Positions 42,048 through 50,965 of a DNA stretch of 64,000 nucleotides are shown here, in pieces (within the stretch, counting starts at the first letter, position 1; each line of letters begins with the position of its first letter). The stretch is from 79-D21 sp022839995 (GTDB taxonomy: Bacteria; Synergistota; Synergistia; Synergistales; 79-D21). The notes beneath the pieces were generated by a model. That model did no database searches and was not told the DNA's origin. It worked only from the letters and a program-made list of their open reading frames with translations. Location of the stretch: NCBI GenBank assembly GCA_022839995.1, contig JALHIN010000001.1, forward strand, positions 52,685 to 116,684, given 5' to 3'. A program made the position numbers and the translations under genes.

Positions 42048-44600
42048 ATGCCAGGGCTGAACGAGGGGTACCCGCACAGCGTTCCATTAAATGACCTGAT
42101 CCAAGGGCTTTCCTCAAACCCACAGACGGGTCTGGCTCAAGAGCAGGCACGAGCAGCTCTCGAACGGTACGGTCCCAACACCTTTGCGCAAACCAAGCCG
42201 AGGCCTTGGTGGTCGTTCCTACTGTCCCAGTTCAGGAGTCCCATGGTCGGTCTTCTTGCCTTGGCTGCCGCGGTCAGTTTCGTGATGGGTGAAATCCTGG
42301 ATTCTGCCGCCATTCTCGTCGTGATTCTCTTGAACGCCCTCATCGGTTTCCTGACGGAATTTCGGGCCGAAAAGGCGATGGAGGCCCTTCGTTCGATGAC
42401 GTCGACGATCGCCAGGGTGATTCGGGGCGGCACCCTTTGTGTCGTTTCCGCCGAATGGATCGTTCCTGGAGACCTCCTTCTCCTTGAGGCGGGGGACGTT
42501 GTGCCCGCCGATGCCCGCCTGCTAGAATCCCGGAACCTGGCGGTCGACGAGGCCCCGCTGACCGGGGAATCGATGCCCGTCGAAAAGAGAGTGGACCTCT
42601 TGCCCGGCGAAACACCGCTCTCGGAACGCATGAATTGTGTTTTTGCCGGAACAGCCGTCGTGAGGGGAAACGCGAAAGCACTGGTTTATGCCACAGGACT
42701 CGATTCCGAGCTCGGAAGGATCAGCAGGCTACTCGAAAGCGTGGAAAAGCAGTCGACTCCCCTGGAGGAACGGCTGGAGCAGTTCAGCCGGCTTCTGATC
42801 CTCTTGGTCGCGGCCATCGCGGCGTTGGTTTTCGCCCTGGGGGCCCTGCAAGGCCGGGGGCTGTTCAAAATGTTCGAAACGGGAATCGCCCTTGCGGTGG
42901 CTGCCGTTCCCGAAGGACTTCCCTTCGTCGCTACAATGACCCTGGCGATCGGGGTCCGAAGAATGGCCAAGCAGAAGGCGCTGGTGAGAAACCTTTCCTC
43001 CGTCGAGACTCTCGGTTCCACCACCGTGATCTGTACCGACAAAACCGGAACCCTGACCCTCAACGAGATGGCCGTCCGCCTCGTTCTCCCTGCCTGTGAA
43101 GAACATGAAGCCACCCTTCTTCGTACTGCAGTGCTATGCAACAATGCTGTTCTGGACGAAGGAGGAGGAATCGGCGATCCGATGGAAATCGCCCTTCTGC
43201 GTGTTGCCGAAGAGAAGGGAATCGACATCGAGTGGGAACGGAAACGGTTTCCCAGAACGGGAGAAATCCCTTTCGATTCCGGGAAGATGACGATGGAAAC
43301 ATTCCACGGGGCTTGGAAGGCTCTCAAGGGGGCGCCGGAGAAAGTGCTTTCCCAAGCCGACCGGATCTGGACCTCGGGGGGAATCCGCCCTATGTCCGAA
43401 AGCGAGCGTGTCCACTGGCTCGCCCAAACGGAGGAATTTTCCGGAAAAGGAATGCGCTCTTTGGCATTCGCCTGGGGGAACGACAAGGATGGGGTGGCCT
43501 TCGTCGGCTTGATGGGAATCATCGATCCTCCACGGCCCGAAGTTCGTGATGCCGTTCAAGCCTGCCACGATGCAGGGATCCGAGTTGTGATGGTGACGGG
43601 GGATCACCTTGCAACCGCTCGTGCGATCGCGAAGGAGGTCGGCATCCTAAACCCGGCTTATCCGGAAAGCCTCGAAGGAAAAGACTTGGATATCCTGGAC
43701 GAAGAGGATCTGTCTTTAAAGTCGGCCAGGGTTTCGGTGATCGCCAGGGTTGCACCGGAACACAAGCTGAAAATCGTCCAGGCTTTCCAGGCAGCGGGAG
43801 AAACCGTGGCAATGACCGGAGACGGGGTAAACGACGCGGTCGCCTTGAAAAAGGCTGACGTGGGAATCGCCATGGGCATCCAGGGTACGGAGGTCAGCAA
43901 GGAGTCTTCGGACATCATCCTCCAGGACGACCGCTTCTCCACCATCGTTCACGCAATCCAGGAAGGGAGGCGGATTTTCGGGAACATCCGGAAATCCGTC
44001 CTTTTCCTTCTCTGCTGCAACCTGAGTGAAGTTTCCACGGTTCTCTTCTCGGTTCTTTTCCGACTCCCGGCGATTCTTCTACCCCTCCAGATTCTCTGGA
44101 TCAACCTCATTACGGATGTCCTCCCGGCCCTTTCCCTTGCCCTGGACCCGATCGAACCCGGAGCCATGAATCGCCCTCCAATGCCTCGAAAAGAACGGAT
44201 CCTGTCGCCCCGGCATCTCCGCCTGATCCTTTCTTACGGAACCCTCATGAGCCTAGGCGTCCTTTCGGTCACGATGACGGCACTAAAGGCCTACCCGGGA
44301 GACCCGGAACAGGCCGTGGCGATGGGATTCCATGCGATGGTCCTTGCCCAACTCTTCTTCGTTTTCAACGTTCGCGACCATAGCCTTTTTCGGAGACCGC
44401 GCCAACTCGTGAGCAACCTCTCGCTGGTTCTTTCCGTGCTGGTTTCGATCGGTATCCAAGTCTTAATTCCCTTTATCCCCGTCTTCCAGAAGGTCCTTGC
44501 CATCCATCCCCTTCGGCTCGAGCAATGGGCGTTGATCCTGGCCGGGGCTCTCTTGCCCACGGCTATCGCCCAGATTCACAAAATCTTGCTGGGCCGTTGA
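42048..44600 (+). CDS. P-type ATPase, calcium-type (P2A-like) cation pump
   Basis: Membrane cation-exporting ATPase of about 850 residues. N-terminal actuator segment with LTGESMPVEK, PEGLP in TM4 (AVAAVPEGLPFVATM), phosphorylation motif CTDKTGTLT (Asp about 335), nucleotide-binding KGAPE, and TGDGVNDAVALKKADVGIAMG (here TGDGVNDAVALKKADVG). TM6 reads NLITDVLPALSLALDP, retaining the Asn, Thr and Asp that with the TM4 Glu coordinate calcium in SERCA-type pumps. Calcium is therefore most likely; Mg, Mn or Na/K-type specificity cannot be excluded. ATG 42048 follows GAGGAGG. Confidence 0.87.
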   Translation: MPGLNEGYPHSVPLNDLIQGLSSNPQTGLAQEQARAALERYGPNTFAQTKPRPWWSFLLSQFRSPMVGLLALAAAVSFVMGEILDSAAILVVILLNALIGFLTEFRAEKAMEALRSMTSTIARVIRGGTLCVVSAEWIVPGDLLLLEAGDVVPADARLLESRNLAVDEAPLTGESMPVEKRVDLLPGETPLSERMNCVFAGTAVVRGNAKALVYATGLDSELGRISRLLESVEKQSTPLEERLEQFSRLLILLVAAIAALVFALGALQGRGLFKMFETGIALAVAAVPEGLPFVATMTLAIGVRRMAKQKALVRNLSSVETLGSTTVICTDKTGTLTLNEMAVRLVLPACEEHEATLLRTAVLCNNAVLDEGGGIGDPMEIALLRVAEEKGIDIEWERKRFPRTGEIPFDSGKMTMETFHGAWKALKGAPEKVLSQADRIWTSGGIRPMSESERVHWLAQTEEFSGKGMRSLAFAWGNDKDGVAFVGLMGIIDPPRPEVRDAVQACHDAGIRVVMVTGDHLATARAIAKEVGILNPAYPESLEGKDLDILDEEDLSLKSARVSVIARVAPEHKLKIVQAFQAAGETVAMTGDGVNDAVALKKADVGIAMGIQGTEVSKESSDIILQDDRFSTIVHAIQEGRRIFGNIRKSVLFLLCCNLSEVSTVLFSVLFRLPAILLPLQILWINLITDVLPALSLALDPIEPGAMNRPPMPRKERILSPRHLRLILSYGTLMSLGVLSVTMTALKAYPGDPEQAVAMGFHAMVLAQLFFVFNVRDHSLFRRPRQLVSNLSLVLSVLVSIGIQVLIPFIPVFQKVLAIHPLRLEQWALILAGALLPTAIAQIHKILLGR

Positions 44601-44664
44601 AGGCATCGGGACCTGGCCTGTGCTAACATAATTGCATGGACCGTTATCGACTGGAGGGAAAGAA

Positions 44665-47118
44665 ATGGCCAAACCAAGGAACTTCGAGCTTCCCCTTTCC
44701 AAGCTGAGAAAGAAAACACCAAACTCTTCCCTCGGATTCGAAACAACGGCTGAAATTGGTTGTCTCGAGGGACTCATCGGTCAGCAGCGGGCCGTTGAAG
44801 CGATGGAATTCGGCCTGGACGTGGCCAGCAAGGGATACAACATTTTCGTTGTCGGGGATCACGGAAGCGGACGGACCACCTATACGCTGGACCAACTCCG
44901 AAAACGCGCTTCGAAGCTAACCTCTCCGGACGACTGGCTTTATGTGTACAATTTCACGAACGCTGGCGAACCTCTTGCAATCAACCTTTCTCCCGGTATG
45001 GGAAAGAAGCTCTCCGAAAGCCTTTCGGAACTCGTCGACGAGCTGAAGACCACCCTAAGCAAGGCATTTGAAAACAGCCAGTACGAAGACGCGAAGGCCA
45101 ACCTCGTGAAGGAGTTCCAGGAACAGGTCAACGCGTTGATGGAATCCGTCCGGAATTGGGCACTGGAAAAGGGCTTTTCGATCAAGCGTACACCGCAGGG
45201 TTTTGTGAACATTCCCCTCTCTCTTGCCAAGGACGAGGAAGGGAACGTGGTCAGCAAGGAGATGCAGCAGGAAGAGTTCGAAAACCTGTCCGAAGCGGAG
45301 CAGAAGCAACTCCAGGCCAGATCGGAGGAGGTCTCCCAGAAAACCCTCGAGGTCTTACGGAAGATCCGGGACCACGAAAAAAGCCTCAAGGAAAAAATCA
45401 AGAACCTGGAAGCGGAAATCTGCCGCAACGCGATCCGGCCCTACCTGGCGGATTTGAAAGCCCAGTACGGAAAGGGAGAAAAAATCTCTCAGTGGATCGA
45501 CGCACTGACGGAAGACATCATCGAAAACTTCAACATTTTCGTCGCTGCAGCCCGCGACGAAAACGCCGAAGTCGATTTCAGCCGGTATAGCGTGAACGTT
45601 TTCGTTTCGAACGACCCGGAGGCAGGAGCCCCTGTGGTCCACGAAACCAACTCGACCTATTACAACCTGGTCGGTAAAGTGGAATACGAAAGCCGACAGG
45701 GCTACCTCTACACCGATTTCCGCAAAATCGTTCCAGGTGCCCTACACCGCGCAAACGGAGGCTACCTGGTCCTGGATGCGGAAGAAATCCTCCGGCAGTT
45801 CATGTCCTGGGAAGCCCTCAAGCGAGTCCTGCGTACACAGGAACTTTCGATCGAGAACCTCGGTGAACAGCTGGGTTTCGTCCCGGTTTCGTCCTTGCGG
45901 CCCGAAGCGATTCCAATCCAGGTAAAGGTCGTCATCATCGGCAGCCGCTGGATCTACTACCTCCTGAACCTTTATGACCCGGAATTCCAGAAACTGTTCA
46001 AGATCAAGGCAGATTTTGACGTCGACATGCCCCGGTCAAAATCGACGGAACGCCAGCTTGCCTGTTTCGTTGCCAGTTACGTGCAGAAAGAAGGCGGCCT
46101 TCATTTTACGGCGGACGGAGTAGCGGAAGTCATCGAATTTTCCTCCCGCCTCGCGGGGAACCAGACCCGGATGACCACCCATTTCAATCAGATCGAAGAG
46201 GTCCTCGTCGAATCGGTTGCCTGGGCAAGAAGGCTTTCGAGAAAGGTCGTGACTGCGGACATCGTCAGAAAGGCCTTGAAAGCCAAGCGATTCCGGTCCA
46301 ACCTGATCGAGGAGAGAATCCAGAGAGCCTACGAAACAGGGCAGATCAGGATCGATACTGAAGGTACCGCCGTCGGGCAGATCAACGGACTTACCGTCCT
46401 TGACTTCAGGGAATATTCCTTCGGCCACCCGGTGCGAATCACCGCGAACGTCTACATGGGACAGGAAGGCGTGGTGAACATCGAGCGTGAAGTCAAAATG
46501 ACCGGGCCGATCCACAACAAGGGGCTCCTGACCTTGAGCAGCTTTCTGGGGCGGAAATTCGCGAAGGACATGCCGCTTTCGCTTTCTGCCCGGCTCGCTT
46601 TCGAACAGACATACGACGGCATCGAGGGAGACAGCGCTTCCTCGACGGAACTTTACGCGCTTCTCTCTGCCCTCTCTGGTGTGGGAATCAAACAATCCAT
46701 CGCCGTGACTGGATCCGTGGACCAGTTTGGGAACATCCAGCCAATCGGCGGAGCCAATGAAAAAATTGAGGGCTTCTTCCGCTACTGTTCCTATCGCGGC
46801 CTCACCGGCCACCAGGGGGTCCTGCTTCCGAAGCAGAATGTCATCAACCTCATGCTGGATCACGAAGTCCTGGATGCCGTTTCGAAGGGACTTTTCCACA
46901 TCTGGGCAGTCGAAACGGTGGAACAGGGCATAGAGATCCTCACCGGGATTCCCGCTGGAGAAGCGGACGAAAAAGGGGAGTACTCCAAAGGCTCCGTTTA
47001 CGGGAAAGTGATGGAGCAGCTCAAAACCTGGATGGAAAAAAGCCGGCAGCTGAAGAAAAGCGGAACGGACACCAAGAAAACCGATTCAGAAAGCAATGAA
47101 ACAGAGAACAGCGATTGA
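44665..47118 (+). CDS. Lon-like ATP-dependent protease-family protein
   Basis: An 817-residue protein of the AAA_32 plus Lon-protease architecture. N-terminal P-loop-like GDHGSGRTT (about 66-74) has Arg in place of the usual Lys, common in this family. A long helical insertion (about 130-290) precedes DLDIEE-type residues VPGALHRANGGYLVLDAEE, the Walker B region. The Lon catalytic dyad is in EGDSASSTELYALLSALS (Ser about 653) and GGANEKIEGFFR (Lys about 696). Acidic, low-complexity C-terminus. It is not the standard Lon. ATG 44665 follows GGAGGGAAAG. It overlaps nth by 23 bases. Confidence 0.85.
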   Translation: MAKPRNFELPLSKLRKKTPNSSLGFETTAEIGCLEGLIGQQRAVEAMEFGLDVASKGYNIFVVGDHGSGRTTYTLDQLRKRASKLTSPDDWLYVYNFTNAGEPLAINLSPGMGKKLSESLSELVDELKTTLSKAFENSQYEDAKANLVKEFQEQVNALMESVRNWALEKGFSIKRTPQGFVNIPLSLAKDEEGNVVSKEMQQEEFENLSEAEQKQLQARSEEVSQKTLEVLRKIRDHEKSLKEKIKNLEAEICRNAIRPYLADLKAQYGKGEKISQWIDALTEDIIENFNIFVAAARDENAEVDFSRYSVNVFVSNDPEAGAPVVHETNSTYYNLVGKVEYESRQGYLYTDFRKIVPGALHRANGGYLVLDAEEILRQFMSWEALKRVLRTQELSIENLGEQLGFVPVSSLRPEAIPIQVKVVIIGSRWIYYLLNLYDPEFQKLFKIKADFDVDMPRSKSTERQLACFVASYVQKEGGLHFTADGVAEVIEFSSRLAGNQTRMTTHFNQIEEVLVESVAWARRLSRKVVTADIVRKALKAKRFRSNLIEERIQRAYETGQIRIDTEGTAVGQINGLTVLDFREYSFGHPVRITANVYMGQEGVVNIEREVKMTGPIHNKGLLTLSSFLGRKFAKDMPLSLSARLAFEQTYDGIEGDSASSTELYALLSALSGVGIKQSIAVTGSVDQFGNIQPIGGANEKIEGFFRYCSYRGLTGHQGVLLPKQNVINLMLDHEVLDAVSKGLFHIWAVETVEQGIEILTGIPAGEADEKGEYSKGSVYGKVMEQLKTWMEKSRQLKKSGTDTKKTDSESNETENSD

Positions 47119-47794
47119 ACGGGAGAGGCTTCTTGCCGTTCTGGACCGTCTCGAAAGTGCGTGGGGGATGGAAAGGAACCCAAGGGACAGGTCTTTCGGC
47201 AGTCCCCTGGATGGTCTTGTGGCGACACTCCTCTCGCAAAATACCAACGACCGAAACAGCGAGAGGGCTTTTTACGAAATGAAAAGGCGTTGGCCCACGT
47301 GGACACAGGTGATGGATGCCGGCCTAGAGCCTCTTGTCGACGCGATCCGTCCTGCGGGGTTGGGTCCGACAAAGGCAACGAGAATCCGTGAGATCCTCAT
47401 CCAGGTCAGGAGTGATTTCGGGAGTTACGATCTCGACTCCCTGAAGGGCCGGGATCCTGACGAAGTGCGTGCCTACCTGGAGAGCCTTCCCGGGGTCGGG
47501 CCGAAAACGGCTGCCTGTGTCCTCGTTTTCGAACTGGACATTTCCGCTTTCCCCGTTGACACGCATGTGATGCGGATCGCCAGACGATTGGGATGGTTTA
47601 CCGAAAGGCAAGGCCCCGCCGAAATCCAGGAGGAACTGGAAAGATCGGTTCCCAAAGAGCGGCAGGGCGGAGGGCATTTGAATTTCATTCTCCACGGCAG
47701 GAACACCTGCCATTCCCGGAAACCCGATTGTAGTGGCTGCGTTCTCGCGGACCTCTGCCCTTCGTATGAAGCGAAAGGATTTCGGAAACCGTGA
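47096..47794 (+). CDS. nth: Endonuclease III-family DNA glycosylase
   Basis: Base-excision repair glycosylase/AP lyase for oxidised pyrimidines. The 232-residue product has the HhH motif LPGVGPKTAACVLVF with the catalytic Lys (about 131), the Asp in FPVDTHVMRIARRLG (about 149), and the 4Fe-4S loop CxxxxxxCxxCxxxxxC (CHSRKPDCSGCVLADLC) at the C-terminus. The start ATG 47096 lies inside the Lon-like gene. The stop overlaps the next gene. Confidence 0.93.
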   Translation: MKQRTAIERERLLAVLDRLESAWGMERNPRDRSFGSPLDGLVATLLSQNTNDRNSERAFYEMKRRWPTWTQVMDAGLEPLVDAIRPAGLGPTKATRIREILIQVRSDFGSYDLDSLKGRDPDEVRAYLESLPGVGPKTAACVLVFELDISAFPVDTHVMRIARRLGWFTERQGPAEIQEELERSVPKERQGGGHLNFILHGRNTCHSRKPDCSGCVLADLCPSYEAKGFRKP

Positions 47795-48939
47795 GAGGCA
47801 AGTACCGCGTCGGTGTTTGCCCCTGCGTTGATTACGAACCTGGAGCTGTCCGCCAGGCAGTCGGAATCGCACTGGAACGGTCGGGCGGCGGGCCCTCTAT
47901 CGGACGAAACGTCCTTTTGAAAGCCAACCTGCTGGCTCCGGTTAAGCCCGAACGTGCAGTTACCACCCATCCCGAGGTCCTTTCCGCGTTGGCAGACTGG
48001 GTCAGGGAAAAAGAACCCGACGCTCACATCGAGGTTTCGGATTCCCCCGGATACCTTTTTTCCGGGCAATGGCCGCTTTTCGAGGAAAATTGCGGTCTCA
48101 GGAATTTGCGGGAGAAGTGGAACGTCGAGCTTTCCCCTCTCAACGGGAAGGGCTACGTAGAAATGCAATCCTCTACTTCGTCGACGCTCGGGAAGTTACA
48201 GATCCCCGTCAAGGCGGTCGAAGCCGACACCCTCATCAATGTGGCAAAATGCAAAACGCACGTTGAAACCGAGATCACGGCCTGTCTCAAGAATACCTTC
48301 GGATATCTCGATACGGCCACGCGCAAAAGGGCGCACCGCAGTGGCTCGATTTGGAAGCTTTGCGAGGCAATCCTGGACGCCCATCTTTCCCGGGTGCCCG
48401 ACTGGAACTTGATCGACGCGGTCGTCGGCATGGAAGGGAATGGGCCTTCCCATGGAAACCCGAAACGGCTGGGCTGGGTGATCGCTTCCGAAAACGCGTT
48501 GGCCGTAGACGTGGTTGCCGCCTGGATCATGGGATACCGCGACCCTTTCTCGATCCCGCTCCTTTCGGCAGCTGCCCGCAGAGGTATCGGGCCTGCTTCC
48601 CGGACCCAGATCGACCTCGTCGGCTCGACCTGGGAAAGCTTGCCGGTATCACGTTTTGTAAGGGCTACCTCGACACTCAGGCGAATCCTTCCCACGCCGC
48701 TGAGGGGGCTTGCGCACACTCTCGTGAGACTGATTCCTTTTTGGAATTCCGAGCTTTGCACGTTCTGCGGAGCCTGCGGCAAGGTATGCCCCACCGGCGC
48801 GATCCTGTCGACGCCGGGGGCAATCCGGATCGATCCAGGGAAATGTGTCCATTGCCTTTGTTGTCATGAAATGTGCCCGACCGGGGCGATCGGAGTCCGC
48901 CGGAACCTTCTTGCACGCTTTCTCCTTCGCAATGAATGA
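47791..48939 (+). CDS. DUF362 domain protein with two 4Fe-4S motifs
   Basis: A 382-residue iron-sulfur protein. The N-terminal DUF362 domain covers about 1-290 (NVLLKANLLAPVKPERAVTTHPEVL as KANLLAPVKPERAVTTHP, VAKCKTHVETEITACLKN, GMEGNGPSHGNPK). The C-terminus has two ferredoxin clusters: CTFCGACGKVCPTGAI and CVHCLCCHEMCPTGAI (CxxCxxCxxxCP). The family is common in anaerobes, with electron-transfer roles suspected but mostly uncharacterised. The start is GTG 47791, GTGA overlap with nth. It is followed by a terminator-like hairpin. Confidence 0.8.
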   Translation: MRGKYRVGVCPCVDYEPGAVRQAVGIALERSGGGPSIGRNVLLKANLLAPVKPERAVTTHPEVLSALADWVREKEPDAHIEVSDSPGYLFSGQWPLFEENCGLRNLREKWNVELSPLNGKGYVEMQSSTSSTLGKLQIPVKAVEADTLINVAKCKTHVETEITACLKNTFGYLDTATRKRAHRSGSIWKLCEAILDAHLSRVPDWNLIDAVVGMEGNGPSHGNPKRLGWVIASENALAVDVVAAWIMGYRDPFSIPLLSAAARRGIGPASRTQIDLVGSTWESLPVSRFVRATSTLRRILPTPLRGLAHTLVRLIPFWNSELCTFCGACGKVCPTGAILSTPGAIRIDPGKCVHCLCCHEMCPTGAIGVRRNLLARFLLRNE

Positions 48940-48943
48940 AACG

Positions 48944-48974
48944 GCCCCCCGGTAGAAGAATTCCGGGGGGCTTT
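48944..48974. terminator. Hairpin between the DUF362 gene and yerC
   Basis: GCCCCCCGG (48944-48952) and CCGGGGGGC (48963-48971) pair over a ten-base loop between convergent genes. Only short T tracts follow, so it is a moderate bidirectional terminator. Confidence 0.6.
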
Positions 48975-49004
48975 CAGTAGGGTTGAAGTCGTTCCGGGGG
49001 CTTC

Positions 49005-49301
49005 CTATTGCCCTTTTTCCTTGAGTCGGTCCAGAACAATTTTGTATCCGTCGGCCCCATACTCGAGGAATTTCTTTACCCGGCTGATCGTCGCCGTGCT
49101 TGCTCCTGTCTGCTGGGCGATCTGGGGGTAGGTATACCCTTCGCTCAGCAGCCTCGCCACCTCAAGCCGCTGGGCCAACGCGCGAATTTCTCCGATGGTC
49201 GCAATATCCTCCAGGAAACGATACACTTCTTCTTCGGTTTCCAGGACGAGGATAGCCTTGCAAAGCTGATCCGTCAGACGGTCCTTCCATTTTTCCGCCA
49301 C
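49005..49301 (-). CDS. YerC/YecD family TrpR-like regulator
   Basis: A 98-residue DNA-binding protein of the YerC (TrpR-like) family. It has LETEEEVYRFLEDIATIGEIRALAQRL (here EEEVYRFLEDIATIGEI), VARLLSEGYTYPQIAQQTG and a TrpR-type HTH TGASTATISRVKKFLEYG. GTG 49301 is the likely start: GGAGG stands eight bases upstream, inside the longer frame from 49316. Family members often lie near amino-acid or DNA metabolism genes, but their ligand is not known to me. hisC lies upstream on the same strand, yet yerC has its own promoter. Confidence 0.8.
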   Translation of the reverse strand: MAEKWKDRLTDQLCKAILVLETEEEVYRFLEDIATIGEIRALAQRLEVARLLSEGYTYPQIAQQTGASTATISRVKKFLEYGADGYKIVLDRLKEKGQ

Positions 49302-49353
49302 TCGGTTCACCTCCAATTTTGTTTACAAGCAAAAGGCTGCGGTATTTTGATCG

Positions 49354-49381
49354 ATTATAACATAAACTTTACTTCGTTCAA
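49354..49381 (-). promoter_or_regulatory. Promoter of yerC
   Basis: On the minus strand TTGAAC (49381-49376) and TATAAT (49359-49354) are 16 bases apart. It lies in the hisC-yerC gap. Confidence 0.75.
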
Positions 49382-49410
49382 GAGTTGATACGCGGCATTT
49401 CCCAACTATT

Positions 49411-50463
49411 TCATTCGATTTCCTGCAGCAGGTTCATGAATGCACCCAGTTCCTCTTCCCTTCCAACCGAAACCCGGAACCAGTTTCCCGGTTCGTCAAG
49501 CCGGAGGTATTTGAGGCGGATGCAGGCTTCTTCCATCTTCTCCCGGACACGGGAGATCGGAAGAGGGGAGCGGACCAATACAAAATTCGACTCGCTTTCG
49601 AAGGCCCTCCAGCCAGGAATCCGGTTGATCCCTTTCACCAGCTGGTCACGCAGGTAGCGAATGCTCAGAACCCTGCTCTCCATCCACTCGTCGTATTTGA
49701 GGACGATCCTTGCGATTTCCTGCGGAAGCAGGCCCACATTGTAGAGGTCCCGGACACTTTCGATCTTTTCGGCCACCGATGGCGAGCAGGCTGCATAACC
49801 GATTCGCAACCCGGCCATCCCCCAGGCTTTGGAGAGGGTTTTCAGAATGCACAACCGGTCCGGGAGGACTCGGTTCCGGAAGCTCTCCAGGAACGTTTCC
49901 CTTGCGAATTCACCGTAGGCCTCATCGACCACGAGAACTCCCTCGTACCGTTCCGAAAGTTCCGCGAGGAATCGATTTGAAATTCGGATCCCCGTCGGGT
50001 TGTTCGGCGTGTCCAGGAGAATCAGGCTCGGAGAGCAGGAGGAAACCGTATCCAGGAAAAGCTCTTCGTCGAAAAAGATCCGGCTTTCTTCGAATCGGAG
50101 GGGAACCGGAACCCATTCAACCTTGTGCCGGCGACAGAGTTCTTGGTATTGCGTGAAGGTCGGCGACAGGGTCACGACCTTTTCTCCCTTTTCGGCAAAA
50201 GCCGTGAAGAGGAGACTTAGGATTTCATCCCCGCCGTTGCCGATGACGATTTCCCGCCAGGAAATCCCCGTGATTTCGGAAAGGACCTGTTTCAATGCCT
50301 TTCCTTCGGGGTCGGGGTAACGGTTGAGGTCAACGTCCGAAACGAGCTGCCGGATCTGTTCTCGAAGAGACGGGGGTAATCGGAAAGGGTTTTCATTCTT
50401 GTCCAGGAAAATCGTTTTTTCCGTCTTGCATTCGGAACCCGCCAGGTAAGGCCGTTCGTACAA
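49411..50463 (-). CDS. hisC: Histidinol-phosphate aminotransferase-like enzyme
   Basis: PLP aminotransferase (fold I). The 350-residue product has LDKNENPFRLPPSL, GNGGDEILSLLF, TPNNPTGIRIS with the PLP-contact Asn, VVDEAYGEF and the PLP Lys in KTLSKAWGMAGLRIGYA (about 216), then ESNFVLVR and SVGREEELGAF. That is the HisC subfamily pattern. It stands alone without other his genes, so it may use another substrate such as aromatic keto acids. The start is TTG 50463 after GGAGGCG. Confidence 0.85.
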   Translation of the reverse strand: MYERPYLAGSECKTEKTIFLDKNENPFRLPPSLREQIRQLVSDVDLNRYPDPEGKALKQVLSEITGISWREIVIGNGGDEILSLLFTAFAEKGEKVVTLSPTFTQYQELCRRHKVEWVPVPLRFEESRIFFDEELFLDTVSSCSPSLILLDTPNNPTGIRISNRFLAELSERYEGVLVVDEAYGEFARETFLESFRNRVLPDRLCILKTLSKAWGMAGLRIGYAACSPSVAEKIESVRDLYNVGLLPQEIARIVLKYDEWMESRVLSIRYLRDQLVKGINRIPGWRAFESESNFVLVRSPLPISRVREKMEEACIRLKYLRLDEPGNWFRVSVGREEELGAFMNLLQEIE

Positions 50464-50524
50464 ATTTCTTCGCCTCCATCGATCTGCTAACAGAGTAAAG
50501 CGGTGCTTTTTTCACACGGAGGAG

Positions 50525-50553
50525 AGTTTACCAGCTTTTCGGATGGCTGTCAA
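50525..50553 (-). promoter_or_regulatory. Promoter of hisC
   Basis: On the minus strand TTGACA (50553-50548) and TAAACT (50530-50525) have a 17-base spacer. Confidence 0.75.
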
Positions 50554-50587
50554 ACGAAAAACCTGGCGGATCGCCCGTCCCCAGCTG

Positions 50588-50616
50588 TTGACGCAACCCG
50601 AAAGCCTGCATATAAT
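50588..50616 (+). promoter_or_regulatory. Promoter of the tRNA-Leu/fMet/Met cluster
   Basis: TTGACG (50588-50593) and consensus TATAAT (50611-50616) with a 17-base spacer, 12 bases before tRNA-Leu. Divergent from hisC. Confidence 0.85.
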
Positions 50617-50628
50617 AGGTCAGCGCTG

Positions 50629-50715
50629 GCCGGGCTGGCGGAATAGGTAGACGCACGGGACTTAAAATCCTGTGGACGAAAGTCCGTGCGGGTTCGATTC
50701 CCGCGCCCGGCACCA
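50629..50715 (+). tRNA. tRNA-Leu (anticodon TAA)
   Basis: Starts GCCGGGC and ends GCCCGGC-A-CCA. The anticodon loop reads ACTTAAAAT with TAA. A long variable arm (TGTGGACGAAAGTCCG) is present as expected for Leu. CCA is encoded. Confidence 0.95.
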
Positions 50716-50727
50716 GAGAGCAGAGAT

Positions 50728-50805
<78 letters not shown>

Positions 50806-50806
50806 C

Positions 50807-50883
50807 GGCGGTGTAGCTCAGTTGGCTAGAGCATGCGGTTCATACCCGCAGTGTCAGTGGTTCGACTCCACTCACCGCCACCA
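50807..50883 (+). tRNA. tRNA-Met, elongator (anticodon CAT)
   Basis: GGCGGTG pairs with CACCGCC. The anticodon stem GCGGT/ACCGC encloses CAT. The sequence is typical of elongator Met, so Ile-CAT is less likely. CCA is encoded. It is the likely substrate of TmcAL. Confidence 0.88.
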
Positions 50884-50905
50884 ACCGAATATCCTCTCAT
50901 GAAAG

Positions 50906-50929
50906 GGCGGGCGAAAACCCGCCATTTTT
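50906..50929 (+). terminator. Terminator after the tRNA cluster
   Basis: GGCGGG (50906-50911) pairs with CCCGCC (50918-50923), loop CGAAAA, followed by A and five T. The tilS start lies 37 bases further on. Confidence 0.75.
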
Positions 50930-50965
50930 GTTATCAGTCCTCTCCTTTTCCGAAGGGGGAAAACG

